DNA from: a virus
Direction: 5' to 3' (one strand)
Virus record (IMG/VR): IMGVR_UViG_3300001918_000028
Location: 1 to 46,278 of that record
DNA length: 46,278 bases
Shown here: one piece after another, positions 1-8,308 of the stretch
Layout of the letters: every line of letters starts with the position of its first letter
Numbering within the stretch: the stretch's first letter is position 1
Program-made: the position numbers and the translations under genes
The notes under the pieces: generated by a model
The model's input: only the letters and a program-made list of their open reading frames with translations
The model's database searches: none
What the model was told of the DNA's origin: nothing

Positions 1-1689
1 ATGACCCGGAGCGAGGCAGCGCACTTGCGTGGCAAGCCGGGATTTCATTTCTCGATACAGCTCGCTGGGATGTGTCATTCTCGGACGAAATCGATTCGGG
101 GATCCCGACGCCGTATGTCAGCTTCCGCCCTACCGACCCCCAAAGAGGCCAAACCAACGGAGCGGCCAATTGTGCCGCTCAGCGATCGGCGTACCGAAGA
201 GCTGGTGATCGCATTCGTCGGAGCTGTCGGCTCAGGCGTCTCAAAATCCGCCTCACTCATGGCAGAAATTATGCGCTCCGAGTACGCATATACTGTACAT
301 TCAATACGAATCAGCGAAATAATTAGAGATGCAGCGTCTAGTATTGGCATTTCAGTTCCGGCAAACGGCGTACTCCTTCACGATCGCATAAAGAGACTGC
401 AAAATGCTGGCAATTCTCTCCGAAAAGCCATGTCCACCTCGTATTTGGCGGAGAAAGCAGTAGAGCGGATTGCCGTCGACAGAAAGATTAATGATGGTTA
501 TGCAGAGGTAGAGGCAGGAATTGACCCAATTCCTCTTAGCAGGCGGCGCGTCCACATAATCGACTCTCTTAAACACCCCAGCGAAGTTAATTTGCTGCGC
601 GATGTTTATGGCGATACGTTCTGGCTTATTGGCGTATTTGCGCCGGAGGCTGTTCGAGTTTCGCGCCTGAAGGGGCTTGGACACGCAGCCGGAGAGATGA
701 GCAAGACGATCGAAGATGATGAGTCGGATGGACTCGCGCATGGCCAAAAAGTTAGAGATACCGCACATCAAGCTGATTTTTTTGTGCGCAACGATGCTGA
801 GAACGATGTCGGGTTGCGCAAAACCTTAAGCAGATTCTTGAGGATTTTATTTAACATTGGCGTAAACACTCCAACCCGCGACGAAGCCGCAATGGATAAA
901 GCCACGGCCCAAGCATCAAATTCGGCTTGCATGTCGCGACAGGTCGGTGCCGCAATCTACAGTGAATCTGGAGAGCTTATCGGGATAGGCGCGAATGATG
1001 TTCCGAAAGCGGGGGGCGGATTGTATTGTACCGAAGATGATGAAAAAGATCATCGTTGCTTTAAATGGCGCGACGGGGTCTGCCACAATGACCAACGCAA
1101 GAAGTCATTGTATCGCGCGATACATCAGGAGCTAAAAGGCGCTGGACTTTTGGATCATGCGGCAAGTGAAGATCGTATAACGGAAGCTCTGAAGAAGACT
1201 GACGTTAAAAATTTGATTGAGTATTCCAGAGCGGTTCATGCCGAGATGGAAGCAATACTATCTGTAGCGCGGGCGGGAAAAGCCGGGCTAGTCGGATCGA
1301 CGCTCTATTCCACAACTTTCCCCTGCCACAGTTGTGCGCGTCACGCCGTAGCCAGCGGGATCAATCGTGTATTTTACATTGAGCCATATGCAAAAAGCCT
1401 CGCTGCCGATCTGCATGGTGACGCTGTGTCGGTGTCTGAAGTCGATTTGGGAAAGAAGATGGTTTTCCTTCAGTACGAGGGAGTTGCTCCGAAGAACATG
1501 ATCCGCCTTTTCAAGCATGGGCATGAAAGAAAGGCGGACGGTCGTGCTGTTGTAGCTAGTCAAACGACCGCGACACCTGTCTTCCCAGCGCCCCTCGATG
1601 GCTTCAGCACACGTGAGAAGCTGATCCTCGACAAGGTGAGGACGATCGAGCAAAAAGGGTCACGAGAGCGGGCTCAGGCGGGAGATTGA
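1..1689 (+). CDS. dcdV: Anti-phage dCTP/dCMP deaminase, DcdV/AvcD type
   Basis: Two-domain nucleotide deaminase. The N-terminal P-loop-like region (about residues 70-84, GAVGSGVSKS) resembles the nucleotide-binding domain of DcdV/AvcD. The C-terminal half is a zinc deoxycytidylate deaminase, with His-Ala-Glu at 413-415 and Pro-Cys-x-x-Cys at 441-445. Between the domains is a Cys-containing insert near 340-365. Known family members deaminate dCTP/dCMP after infection and deplete the pool that phages need for DNA synthesis. The frame is open from base 1, but the first ~38 residues look non-native, and the ATG at 115 (residue 39) after a GGGGA-like site is a likely true start. The 5' half is visibly more AT-rich than the phage genes, which suggests separate acquisition. 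The regulatory RNA (AvcI) known upstream of some homologues would lie outside this window. Confidence 0.88.
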   Translation: MTRSEAAHLRGKPGFHFSIQLAGMCHSRTKSIRGSRRRMSASALPTPKEAKPTERPIVPLSDRRTEELVIAFVGAVGSGVSKSASLMAEIMRSEYAYTVHSIRISEIIRDAASSIGISVPANGVLLHDRIKRLQNAGNSLRKAMSTSYLAEKAVERIAVDRKINDGYAEVEAGIDPIPLSRRRVHIIDSLKHPSEVNLLRDVYGDTFWLIGVFAPEAVRVSRLKGLGHAAGEMSKTIEDDESDGLAHGQKVRDTAHQADFFVRNDAENDVGLRKTLSRFLRILFNIGVNTPTRDEAAMDKATAQASNSACMSRQVGAAIYSESGELIGIGANDVPKAGGGLYCTEDDEKDHRCFKWRDGVCHNDQRKKSLYRAIHQELKGAGLLDHAASEDRITEALKKTDVKNLIEYSRAVHAEMEAILSVARAGKAGLVGSTLYSTTFPCHSCARHAVASGINRVFYIEPYAKSLAADLHGDAVSVSEVDLGKKMVFLQYEGVAPKNMIRLFKHGHERKADGRAVVASQTTATPVFPAPLDGFSTREKLILDKVRTIEQKGSRERAQAGD

Positions 1690-1916
1690 CGGTGGCAAAG
1701 CGCGCGCGGATGTCGTTCCAGCCATCGTTGCTCCTCCCCGTGGCTGGTCGGCGTCCGGAGTCGCCCTCCTCCGCAGGACAATCCGCGCAGGGCGCTATTC
1801 AGAGTGTGGCGAATGAGAGCACAGTATCGTCAGACCAGTTTCGGGAAGTCCGAGACGCGTTGATCGACGAACTCGCCCGCACCGGCATACATCGCGTTGC
1901 TCGAAGGCTGAGCTGA
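1686..1916 (+). CDS. Small unknown protein overlapping the deaminase gene
   Basis: A 76-aa ORF whose TTG start overlaps the stop of the deaminase gene in a TTGA; an ATG at 1710 would give 68 aa. I do not recognise it. The first half is rich in Ser, Pro, Ala and Gly and probably disordered. The last ~28 residues (from SSDQFREVRD) look helical and charged. The overlap implies translational coupling to the deaminase, so it may be an accessory or regulatory partner. Its TGA stop is the exact 3-bp target duplicated by the neighbouring insertion sequence. It may also be a spurious ORF; codon bias is weak. Confidence 0.45.
   Translation: MTVAKRARMSFQPSLLLPVAGRRPESPSSAGQSAQGAIQSVANESTVSSDQFREVRDALIDELARTGIHRVARRLS
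1914..1916. repeat. IS target-site duplication (TGA), left copy
   Basis: TGA directly left of the IS terminal repeat; the second copy is at 2845-2847. The left copy doubles as the stop codon of the 76-aa ORF. Removing the IS and one TGA leaves the same stop, so the insertion did not shorten that ORF. Confidence 0.8.
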
Positions 1917-2844
1917 GAGTCTGTCTCGAATCTCATGCGCAACGTGCGATGCGGCGAAGCAGGATGATGACGGAGGCGGCGTAGAGGAAGGCGTTGGCGG
2001 AGGCGATGGTGGCCTCGAAATCCTTGGCGAGGCGTCGGTTTCGGCCGATCCAGGCGAAGAAGCGCTCGACCACCCAGCGGCGGGCATGAACGGCGAAGCC
2101 GACCTGATCCTTCGGCTTGCGCACGATCTCGACGCGGATCGCGGTGGCACGGGCGACGCGGTCCCCTGCGTAGCCGCTGTCCATGAAGGCGAGTTGCACG
2201 AAGGGCCAGCGGCTGCGCGACATGCGCATCAGCGGCGGCGCGCCGTCGCGGTCCTGGACGTTGGCGGGATGGTTGTCGAGCGTCAGTCCCCGACCGTCGG
2301 TGTCCACCATCGCGTGCCGCTTGCGGCCCTTGATCTTCTTGCCCGCGTCGTAGCCCCGCGGGCCGCCGCTCTCGGTGGTCTTGACGCTCTGGCTGTCGAT
2401 CACCGCAGCCGTCGGGCTGGCCTCGCGACCGGCGCGCTCGCGGTCGAGCATGACGAGGTGATGGTTGATCGCCTCGAACACGCCGCCATCGCGCAGCCTG
2501 ACAAACCAGCGGTAGACCGTGCGCCAGGGCGGGAAACTGTCGGGAAGCAGGCGCCAGGTGCAGCCCGCCCGCAGCATGTAGAAGATGGCGTTGGCGATCT
2601 CGCGTAGTGGCCAGGCACGCCGCCGCCCGCGACCAGGCGCGCCGGGCAGCAGCGGTTCCAGGATCTGCCATTCGTCGTCCGTCAGGTCACTCGCATAGCG
2701 CAGGCCCGCGCGGCTATGCTGCCCTCGGGTGGCCGGGGTCCACATCGTGTCGTTCGTCCAAGGTGTCGCAACCCGGTCGAATCACGGTACAGCCCGGCCA
2801 TCCAGCCCCACAGGCTCATATCGAGGGTGTTTCGAGACAGCCTC
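1917..2844 (-). mobile_element. IS5-family (IS1031-like) insertion sequence, complete
   Basis: A 928-bp element. Its left end GAGTCTGTCTCGAA (1917-1930) is matched in inverted orientation by TTCGAGACAGCCTC (2831-2844), with one mismatch. It is flanked by a 3-bp TGA duplication (1914-1916 and 2845-2847), the TNA target type used by IS1031-group elements. One uninterrupted DDE transposase gene fills it. Both ends and the target duplication are intact, so the insertion looks recent. Confidence 0.9.
1933..2745 (-). CDS. IS5-family transposase
   Basis: A 270-aa DDE transposase. The N-terminal DUF4096-like region (LTDDEWQILEPLLP near residue 21, then a Trp/Tyr-rich stretch to ~80) is followed by the catalytic domain. 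Candidate catalytic residues are Asp117 (in IDSQSVK), Asp189 (in MDSGYAG) and Glu227 (in VVERFFAWIGRNRRL), the usual IS5 spacing. It is a single frame with no frameshift needed, and the length is typical of IS1031 relatives. It acts on the terminal repeats at 1917-1930 and 2831-2844. Its strand agrees with the phage tail genes, but it lies beyond the last of them and is independent of them. Confidence 0.95.
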   Translation of the reverse strand: MWTPATRGQHSRAGLRYASDLTDDEWQILEPLLPGAPGRGRRRAWPLREIANAIFYMLRAGCTWRLLPDSFPPWRTVYRWFVRLRDGGVFEAINHHLVMLDRERAGREASPTAAVIDSQSVKTTESGGPRGYDAGKKIKGRKRHAMVDTDGRGLTLDNHPANVQDRDGAPPLMRMSRSRWPFVQLAFMDSGYAGDRVARATAIRVEIVRKPKDQVGFAVHARRWVVERFFAWIGRNRRLAKDFEATIASANAFLYAASVIILLRRIARCA

Positions 2845-2903
2845 TGAGACGATCAGAGCAACGTAGCGGCGTTCAGCCGTGGCGAAGCTCTGCGCACCCG
2901 AAT

Positions 2904-4745
2904 CTATGCGATTCGCCGCTTCGTCACCCCCACTGACAGCGTCGCCGCTGCCAGATCGAACGTCGCGCCCGAGATGTTCCGCGCCATCACCCGCACCGTG
3001 TTGTTTGACCACACTGCGGCATCGAGCTCGATGAACCGCGTCGACGACACCAGAGATGCGGTCGCGAGGTCGCCGGCCCGCGCCCCGTTCACCGTGACGT
3101 CGATCAGCGCGGTGGCCCCCGGCGCCAGGCTCGGGAGGTCCCAGGACACCTCCGCCGCAAACTCCCGTCGCCCTGAGCCAAACAGCGCTCCCGTAAGCAA
3201 CGGCGTGCCGTTCAGCACCGCTGGCGCGGCCTCCGGCAGCCCGTAGAGCCGCAGCGATTGCAGGTCGATCGGCCCGTCAAACCCGATCACCCCGACCTGC
3301 GCATAGGCCACAGATGCGCCGACGCGGATGGTCTGCCGCCGATTGAAGTTGGCATCATCCATCGGCGCACCGGCGTTCCACCCCTTTGCCGGCCCGTTCC
3401 ACTGCATCGTGGTGATCGAGGCCAGCACGTCCCCCGCGATGTCCTCGCGGACGTTCCCCGCGCCGTCGAACACGCGCACGAACAGCCGCCCGCCCGAGGC
3501 GCCGCTCGTCAGCCAATGCGCCAGGGCGAATTCTTTCGCCTGGGAGGTGTCGAGCATCCACCCCAGCCCGCGGTTCGCCGCCAGCGACACCGCGCGATCG
3601 GTCGGCGTGAGGTCCGTCAGCCCGTTGAAGCAGAAATCCGCCATGAAGGTCGCGGTGGTGGTGGAGGTGGCGATGGTGATCAGCCCCTCCACCCCGACCT
3701 CGGTCGCCGACTGCCGAAACGCCGCGGCGCGGGTGTTCGGCACGCCGGCGAGAAAGCGCTGAAAGCGCGACGCCGGTGCCCGGTGCCGGTTGATCACTGC
3801 ATTGCCGCAGCGGTTGGCCGTTGCGGTGTAGTCGATCCCGACCAGGTAGGTGTTGGTCCAGGCAATGTCGTACTCGCAATCCTGCGCGCCCGCCGTGTGC
3901 CGCGCCGCCAGCGGCGAGCAGGCTTCCATGCGCATGTTGCGCGCGATGATGGCGGAGCCCGAGGTCTGGTTCAGGAAGGGAATGGCGATGTTGCTGCCGG
4001 CCTGGCGCAGTTCGAAGTTCGGCGCGTCAAAGACGTGCCGGTTGTGGTTGGAGTAGGCGCCGGCCTCATTCCCGAACCGCACGCCGAACCGGTCCAGTGC
4101 GGCATTTACCCCGGTCGCCTGGGCGAAGTGGCCGCCGTAGTAGCGGATGGAGGTGTTCCATGCCGTGGCCGTCGCGCACCAGATGTCGAGACCGATGCGG
4201 TTGTTGACGATGCGCCCCAGCGTGAAGGTGCTGTCCTCGACGCCGCGGCCATCACCCAGCGTCCGCATGCCGATCGTGAAGCCTTCGACGCGGCGCAGCT
4301 CGATCTGGCTCGCATCGACGTTGCGCACGGTGATGCCGATGTCCGCCTCTGAGGACCAGTCCGACAGCGTCTGCCGGATGACGTTCAGGCCCGTGTAGAG
4401 CTTCTCGGCATTGCGGATGGTGCCGCCACCGCCCAGCACCAGCACGGAGGTGGGCGCGGTGCCCGTGTAGCGGATGGTGCCCTGCATGATCAGGCCACGC
4501 GCGCCGCCCGGCAGGGTCACGGTGCCGGAGACGTTCCAGGTGCCGGGCGGTATCACCGCGAATTTCTGGTCGGCACCGGCGCGATCGAAAGCCGCCTGGA
4601 TGGCGATGCGATCATCCGCCACGCCATCGCCGAGCCCTCCGAAGTCGTTCGGCAGCACCGCCTCACGATCACGGAGGTACTTCGCGAAGTCGCTCTTGTT
4701 GAGGTTGGCGTTGAGGACCAGCAGGTCATCGATGCGCGCCGGCAT
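2904..4745 (-). CDS. Tail spike / receptor-binding protein with pectate-lyase-like beta-helix
   Basis: A 613-aa protein. After a short N-terminal adaptor (about residues 1-25) it carries the DFGGLGDGVADDRIAIQAA signature (~34-53) of the pectate lyase superfamily 3 fold, then repetitive right-handed beta-helix-like sequence to about residue 430. The ~150-residue C-terminal region may be a beta-sandwich for trimerisation or carbohydrate binding. It is the last gene of the minus-strand tail operon, 12 nt after the J-like gene, the usual place of a receptor-binding protein. It probably binds, and may cleave, a host surface polysaccharide; the substrate cannot be read from sequence. Confidence 0.82.
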   Translation of the reverse strand: MPARIDDLLVLNANLNKSDFAKYLRDREAVLPNDFGGLGDGVADDRIAIQAAFDRAGADQKFAVIPPGTWNVSGTVTLPGGARGLIMQGTIRYTGTAPTSVLVLGGGGTIRNAEKLYTGLNVIRQTLSDWSSEADIGITVRNVDASQIELRRVEGFTIGMRTLGDGRGVEDSTFTLGRIVNNRIGLDIWCATATAWNTSIRYYGGHFAQATGVNAALDRFGVRFGNEAGAYSNHNRHVFDAPNFELRQAGSNIAIPFLNQTSGSAIIARNMRMEACSPLAARHTAGAQDCEYDIAWTNTYLVGIDYTATANRCGNAVINRHRAPASRFQRFLAGVPNTRAAAFRQSATEVGVEGLITIATSTTTATFMADFCFNGLTDLTPTDRAVSLAANRGLGWMLDTSQAKEFALAHWLTSGASGGRLFVRVFDGAGNVREDIAGDVLASITTMQWNGPAKGWNAGAPMDDANFNRRQTIRVGASVAYAQVGVIGFDGPIDLQSLRLYGLPEAAPAVLNGTPLLTGALFGSGRREFAAEVSWDLPSLAPGATALIDVTVNGARAGDLATASLVSSTRFIELDAAVWSNNTVRVMARNISGATFDLAAATLSVGVTKRRIA

Positions 4746-4757
4746 GGCGTTCTCCGA

Positions 4758-6779
4758 TCAGAGGGCGGTGGCGGTGACCGGGCCGGCGAAGGCGGAGACG
4801 TTGCCCTCGGCCGAGACGCTGCGGAGCCAGTACCAGCGAGTCTGGCCGGTGGTGAGGCCGGTGCGGTCCCAGGGCAGCGCGGTCGGCTCGCTGGCCAGCT
4901 TGGTCGCGGCGGCGAGGCTGGCGCTGCTGGCCTCGAACACCTGCAGCCGGACCCCGTCCGCGGGAAAGCCGCCGGACAGGCGCACGCCGCCCGTGATGCC
5001 GGTCGTGGCCAGGCCGGACGCGGCGGCCGGCACCAGCGCCTCGCGCCAGCCTGACACCGCGCCGCTGCGCGCCTGCGCCCGCACGCGAAAGGCGGTTGGC
5101 TCCGCGGTCGGGATGGCGACGGCGGTGGCGCCGAAGCCGCCGGCATAGCCCTGCCACACCGCAACCGAGGCCGGCCGGAACTCGATCTCGTAACCCGCGA
5201 GATAAGCCGAGCCCACCGCCGACCAGGAGACGGCTATCGCCGAGAAGGATGTCCCGAGCGGCGTCTCCACCAGGATGGCCGCCGGCGCGGCGATCACGCC
5301 CGGGTTCGGCAGCACCACGGACGGGTTCTGCCCCGTCGCGCGCTCATCTGTCGCCGGGTTCCAGGCCCAGACGGCCGGATCTTCCTCGGCGAGCTGCAGG
5401 TTCACCCCGCCATCGGGTGCCAGGGCCCATCCCGTCACCCGCGCCGGAAATGGCGTCAGGCGTTCCAGCGCCACCGTCACCCCATCCCAGGGCCGCAGCC
5501 GCAGCGCCGAGAGGTTGGCCTGCATCGCCACCTCGCGCTGGCGGCGGTTGCGTTCCAGTTCGATTTTCATAAGGCGCTGGACCGTCGCCGCCGAGGTGGT
5601 GAGCGGGAACTCCATGTCCCGGTAGATCGCCTCGCCGCCATCCTCGGTGACGTGGTTGCTGGCCAGCAGCGGTGGCGCGTCGGTCGGCTGCCAGGCCGCG
5701 GCCGGCTCGACATAGACGGCCCGCACCCCGTTGAAGAGATCCCGCCGCGGCCGTGAGCCCACGATGGTGACGTCCCCGCGCAGATCGTCGGAGGTGAGTG
5801 TCGCCGCCGGCAGCGCCGGCGCGCCGGCATGGATGTAGAAACGCCCTCCACTCACCACCAGCGCGCCGGCCATGGCGGCGACCAGCTTGCGGGTGATGGC
5901 GATCTTGCCCTCGCCCAGTGTGACGGCACCGTTGACGGTGTAGCGGCGCTCGGCGGTGCCATCGCGGCGGCCCATGATCTCGTCGCAGATGTTGGCCGCG
6001 GCCATGAGCGCGGGCAGATCGATATCAGCCCAGGCGGCGCGCCAGCCGAAGGGCGAGGTCAGGTACCAGGCCAAGCACAGCGCCGGATTGTCGGACCAGC
6101 CCGTGGCGCCGGTGCGCGGATCGAGGATGGTGTCCGCCCCCTCGACGATCGCCGACAGGCTGGGCGCGCCGGAGGGGAAGGCTTCGGGTCGCAGCTTAAG
6201 GCGGACGGCGAGATAGGCGCGGCCCTGGCCACGATGCGCCGTGGTCCACTGGCCGCCGGTGTCCGCCACGAGGTTGGCATTGGCGGCCTGGCCGGGATCG
6301 CCGAGCGCACGATCGATCCGCAGCAGGCCGGCGAACTTCGCGTCGGTGGAGGCGGTGCCATTGAGGAAGACCTCGCCGATGGCGCGGACGCGATGCGCCG
6401 CCAGCACCACCACGACGTGGAGGAAGCCGTCGGCGCGAGCCTCGTCGTCGGTGGCGGAATGCAGGAACACCACGGGGCCCGAGGTGCGGCAGCGGCCGAA
6501 GACGATCTGGTGCTCGGTGATGGGCTGGCGGAAGGACTGGGTGCGGCCGGCACCGGGCGTGCGGGGATCGAAGCCGGAGCCGGGACCGGTGTCGGTCCCT
6601 GGCGTGACGTTGGCGCTGCGGGCGGCGGAGGGCGACTTGGGGCGGAAGACGGCGGCGCCCACGGCGGAGACCACCAGGGCGGCGCCGGCGGCCGCCACGG
6701 CGCCCAGGACGCCGCCACCAATGACGGCCGAGGCGGCAGCACCTGCGGCGGCGGCGATGAAGGGGATGGCAACGGGCAT
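4758..6779 (-). CDS. Phage tail tip protein, J-like
   Basis: A 673-aa protein. A strongly hydrophobic Ala/Gly-rich N terminus (about residues 3-45) is followed by the region TEHQIVFGRCRTSGPVVF typical of host-specificity/central-fibre (J-like) tail proteins. The C-terminal third contains one or two fibronectin-III-like modules (ILVETPLGTSFSAIAVSW near 500; WYWLRSVSAEGNVS near the end). It probably forms the tail tip that joins the tube to the spike. Its start overlaps the stop of the DUF6950 gene by one base, and the tail spike follows closely. It is shorter than lambda J (over 1,100 aa) but in the range of alphaproteobacterial prophage homologues. Confidence 0.82.
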   Translation of the reverse strand: MPVAIPFIAAAAGAAASAVIGGGVLGAVAAAGAALVVSAVGAAVFRPKSPSAARSANVTPGTDTGPGSGFDPRTPGAGRTQSFRQPITEHQIVFGRCRTSGPVVFLHSATDDEARADGFLHVVVVLAAHRVRAIGEVFLNGTASTDAKFAGLLRIDRALGDPGQAANANLVADTGGQWTTAHRGQGRAYLAVRLKLRPEAFPSGAPSLSAIVEGADTILDPRTGATGWSDNPALCLAWYLTSPFGWRAAWADIDLPALMAAANICDEIMGRRDGTAERRYTVNGAVTLGEGKIAITRKLVAAMAGALVVSGGRFYIHAGAPALPAATLTSDDLRGDVTIVGSRPRRDLFNGVRAVYVEPAAAWQPTDAPPLLASNHVTEDGGEAIYRDMEFPLTTSAATVQRLMKIELERNRRQREVAMQANLSALRLRPWDGVTVALERLTPFPARVTGWALAPDGGVNLQLAEEDPAVWAWNPATDERATGQNPSVVLPNPGVIAAPAAILVETPLGTSFSAIAVSWSAVGSAYLAGYEIEFRPASVAVWQGYAGGFGATAVAIPTAEPTAFRVRAQARSGAVSGWREALVPAAASGLATTGITGGVRLSGGFPADGVRLQVFEASSASLAAATKLASEPTALPWDRTGLTTGQTRWYWLRSVSAEGNVSAFAGPVTATAL

Positions 6780-7138
6780 CAGCCAACCCTCCAGGCGATG
6801 GTGCAGGCGGTGATGGGGAGGCGCAGCAGCCCCACGGGCCCGACGAAGGCCACGCGGCCGGCGTCCAGCACGACGCCGAGACGGTCGGGACCTTCGGCCA
6901 GGACCACGTCGCCAGCGCGGGCGAAGGGCACCGGCACGCGGGGGTAGCCGGCGGTGTCCGCCATCTCCGCCCAGCAGGGTCGGTGCTGCCAGGAGGGACG
7001 CCGCCCGGTGGACGCGACCACCGCTGCCATGGCGAAGCGCCCGCAGTTCCAGCGCGCCGCGTCGAAGGGCCGATGCTCGGCTGCGGTGATGAGGGCGGCC
7101 AGCCGCTCGGGCCAGTCGGTGCGGCGGCCGATAAGCAT
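6779..7138 (-). CDS. DUF6950 family tail-tip protein (NlpC/P60-like position)
   Basis: A 119-aa protein beginning MLIGRRTDWPERL, with the family core RWNCGRFAMAAV (a Cys like that of NlpC/P60 amidases) and GDVVLAEGPDRLGV near the C terminus. Members sit between the distal tail genes and the J-like protein, where lambda has gpK. They are presumed tail-tip or peptidoglycan-related proteins, with function unproven. The ATG at 7138 is chosen because upstream sequence is unrelated to the family. Its first ~45 bp is repeated imperfectly at 7693-7734 on the far side of the GNAT gene, so the original 5' end was separated from the tail operon by that cassette. It may have lost its native coupling to the upstream gene. 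Confidence 0.8.
   Translation of the reverse strand: MLIGRRTDWPERLAALITAAEHRPFDAARWNCGRFAMAAVVASTGRRPSWQHRPCWAEMADTAGYPRVPVPFARAGDVVLAEGPDRLGVVLDAGRVAFVGPVGLLRLPITACTIAWRVG
7080..7121. repeat. Imperfect 42-bp direct repeat, copy 1 (inside DUF6950 5' end)
   Basis: About 34 of 42 bases match 7693-7734 in the same orientation. Both encode, on the minus strand, the DWPERL-ALITAA start of DUF6950. Differences are mostly synonymous, so the copies are related alleles and not a fresh duplication. Confidence 0.75.
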
Positions 7139-7234
7139 GGGTCCGACTCCCCCCAACGGGGCTAGAAGGCCGTAACTCTTGACCTCCGCGTGGCGAACAC
7201 CCATCCGAACCAGAGTGGGTTGTGGAGAGACAAC

Positions 7235-7702
7235 GTGGCGATCAGACCAATAGAGCGCGATGACCTACCGGGTCTGAAGGCCATCATTGATGCGAACGAG
7301 TTGTTTCCCGCAGCGATGCTCGACGAGATGGCGGCCGGGTACTTCGACGGCAATTCATCCAGCGAGATGTGGCTCACGGTCGACGACGGCGGCCCTATCG
7401 CAATAGCGTATTGCGCCCCCGAGCGAATGACCCAAGGGACGTGGAACCTCCTGCTGATCGCCGTGCATCCTGTTCAGCAAGGTCAAGGAGTCGGCGCGAA
7501 GCTGACCAAGCATATCGAGTATAGCCTGGCAGCGTCTGGTGAGCGCGTTTTGCTCGTTGAGACGTCGGGTCTGCCGGAGTTCGCTCGCACCCGCTCGTTC
7601 TATCGCCGGCTTGGCTACACCGAAGAGGCGCGCATCCGAGACTTCTATCAGGCCGGCGAAGATAAGATCATTTTCCACAAGGCGCTCAATTCGCCGCAGT
7701 GA
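7235..7702 (+). CDS. GNAT family N-acetyltransferase (antisense cargo gene)
   Basis: A 155-aa protein from GTG 7235, preceded by GGAG at 7222-7225; an upstream in-frame GTG at 7190 would give 170 aa. The GNAT fold is shown by LLLIAVHPVQQGQGVGAKL, which holds the acetyl-CoA-binding Q-x-x-G-x-G/A motif, by ARTRSFYRRLGY (motif B) and by the C-terminal FYQAGEDKIIFHK. The substrate is unknown. It runs against the surrounding tail genes and lies between two imperfect copies of the DUF6950 gene start, as expected for inserted cargo. Its last codons and stop come from the phage-derived repeat. A TTGACC at 7179-7184 may be a -35 box, but no good -10 is visible. Confidence 0.85.
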   Translation: MAIRPIERDDLPGLKAIIDANELFPAAMLDEMAAGYFDGNSSSEMWLTVDDGGPIAIAYCAPERMTQGTWNLLLIAVHPVQQGQGVGAKLTKHIEYSLAASGERVLLVETSGLPEFARTRSFYRRLGYTEEARIRDFYQAGEDKIIFHKALNSPQ

Positions 7703-7745
7703 TCAGGGCTGTTAGCCGCTCCGGCCAGTCGGCCAGCCGGGTCAC
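7686..7745 (-). pseudogene. 5' remnant of a DUF6950 gene cut off by the GNAT cassette
   Basis: A GTG start at 7745 overlaps the stop of the 188-aa tail gene (GTGA), exactly where DUF6950 would start in an uninterrupted operon. It encodes VTRLADWPERLTALITAAN and then stops. Residues 6-18 match residues 8-20 of the complete DUF6950 protein at 7138. The frame is lost where GNAT-cassette DNA begins. This is a scar and not a functional gene. Confidence 0.75.
7693..7734. repeat. Imperfect 42-bp direct repeat, copy 2 (beyond GNAT)
   Basis: Partner of 7080-7121. The GNAT stop codon lies inside this copy. Confidence 0.75.
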
Positions 7746-8308
7746 TGGATCGGCAGCCGGATCTCCGCCTCCTGGAGCGCCGGCACGAACTCGAAGAACC
7801 GATCGCCGGGGTATTCGGCCTGCTGGTCGGCGTCCGTGTAGCGGCGCACCTCGGCGCGCTCGAGGTCGACCAGGCGGCTCTCGCAGGCCAGCGCCACGGA
7901 GGGCTCCGCGCCGTCCGTGACCTCCATCGTGTCCATCAGCCCCGCCCAGAGCGGGAACGGGTCCGCCACGAAGGCCCCCTGGGCATCGAGCAACGCGCCC
8001 CACAGCGTGACCGGCCGCAGGCGATAGCTACGCTCGGCCAGGGCGATATCCACCACCTCCTGCGGCACGGGCGACAGCGCGAGGGTGAGCCGCACCGCGC
8101 GCAGCTCCACCGTCTCCTCCACATCCGAGATGGCGCCGATGCTGCCGGCGCCCTCGAACACCTTCCCGGCCCAATCCAGCGGCCCGAGCCCGGACCAGAC
8201 GCGAAAGGGACCGGTGGCGAAGTCGAGCTCGACCAGCACCACCGGCGTGGCGATCGGCGCCGTGGCAGCCGCCGCCGCCTGGTTGCTGAGGCGTGGGGTG
8301 CCGGACAT
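7742..8308 (-). CDS. Distal tail (minor tail/hub) protein
   Basis: A 188-aa protein starting MSGTPRLSNQ. The conserved-looking C terminus (RRYTDADQQAEYPGDRFFEF) is shared by minor tail proteins found just before the NlpC/P60-type and J genes in alphaproteobacterial prophages, a position equivalent to lambda gpL. I cannot assign a Pfam family with confidence. ATG at 8308 overlaps the upstream stop by one base (TGATG), and its own stop overlaps the DUF6950 remnant's GTG. This places it firmly in the tail operon. Confidence 0.72.
   Translation of the reverse strand: MSGTPRLSNQAAAAATAPIATPVVLVELDFATGPFRVWSGLGPLDWAGKVFEGAGSIGAISDVEETVELRAVRLTLALSPVPQEVVDIALAERSYRLRPVTLWGALLDAQGAFVADPFPLWAGLMDTMEVTDGAEPSVALACESRLVDLERAEVRRYTDADQQAEYPGDRFFEFVPALQEAEIRLPIQ

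Noticed and set aside
1799-2671. Other-frame minus ORFs over the transposase
   Set aside because: The 1933-2745 frame carries the DDE residues in one piece; the others are Arg/Pro-rich shadows.
3258-4352. Long plus-strand frame across the tail spike
   Set aside because: Antisense shadow of a gene with a clear DFGGLGDGV signature; no RBS and no recognisable domain.
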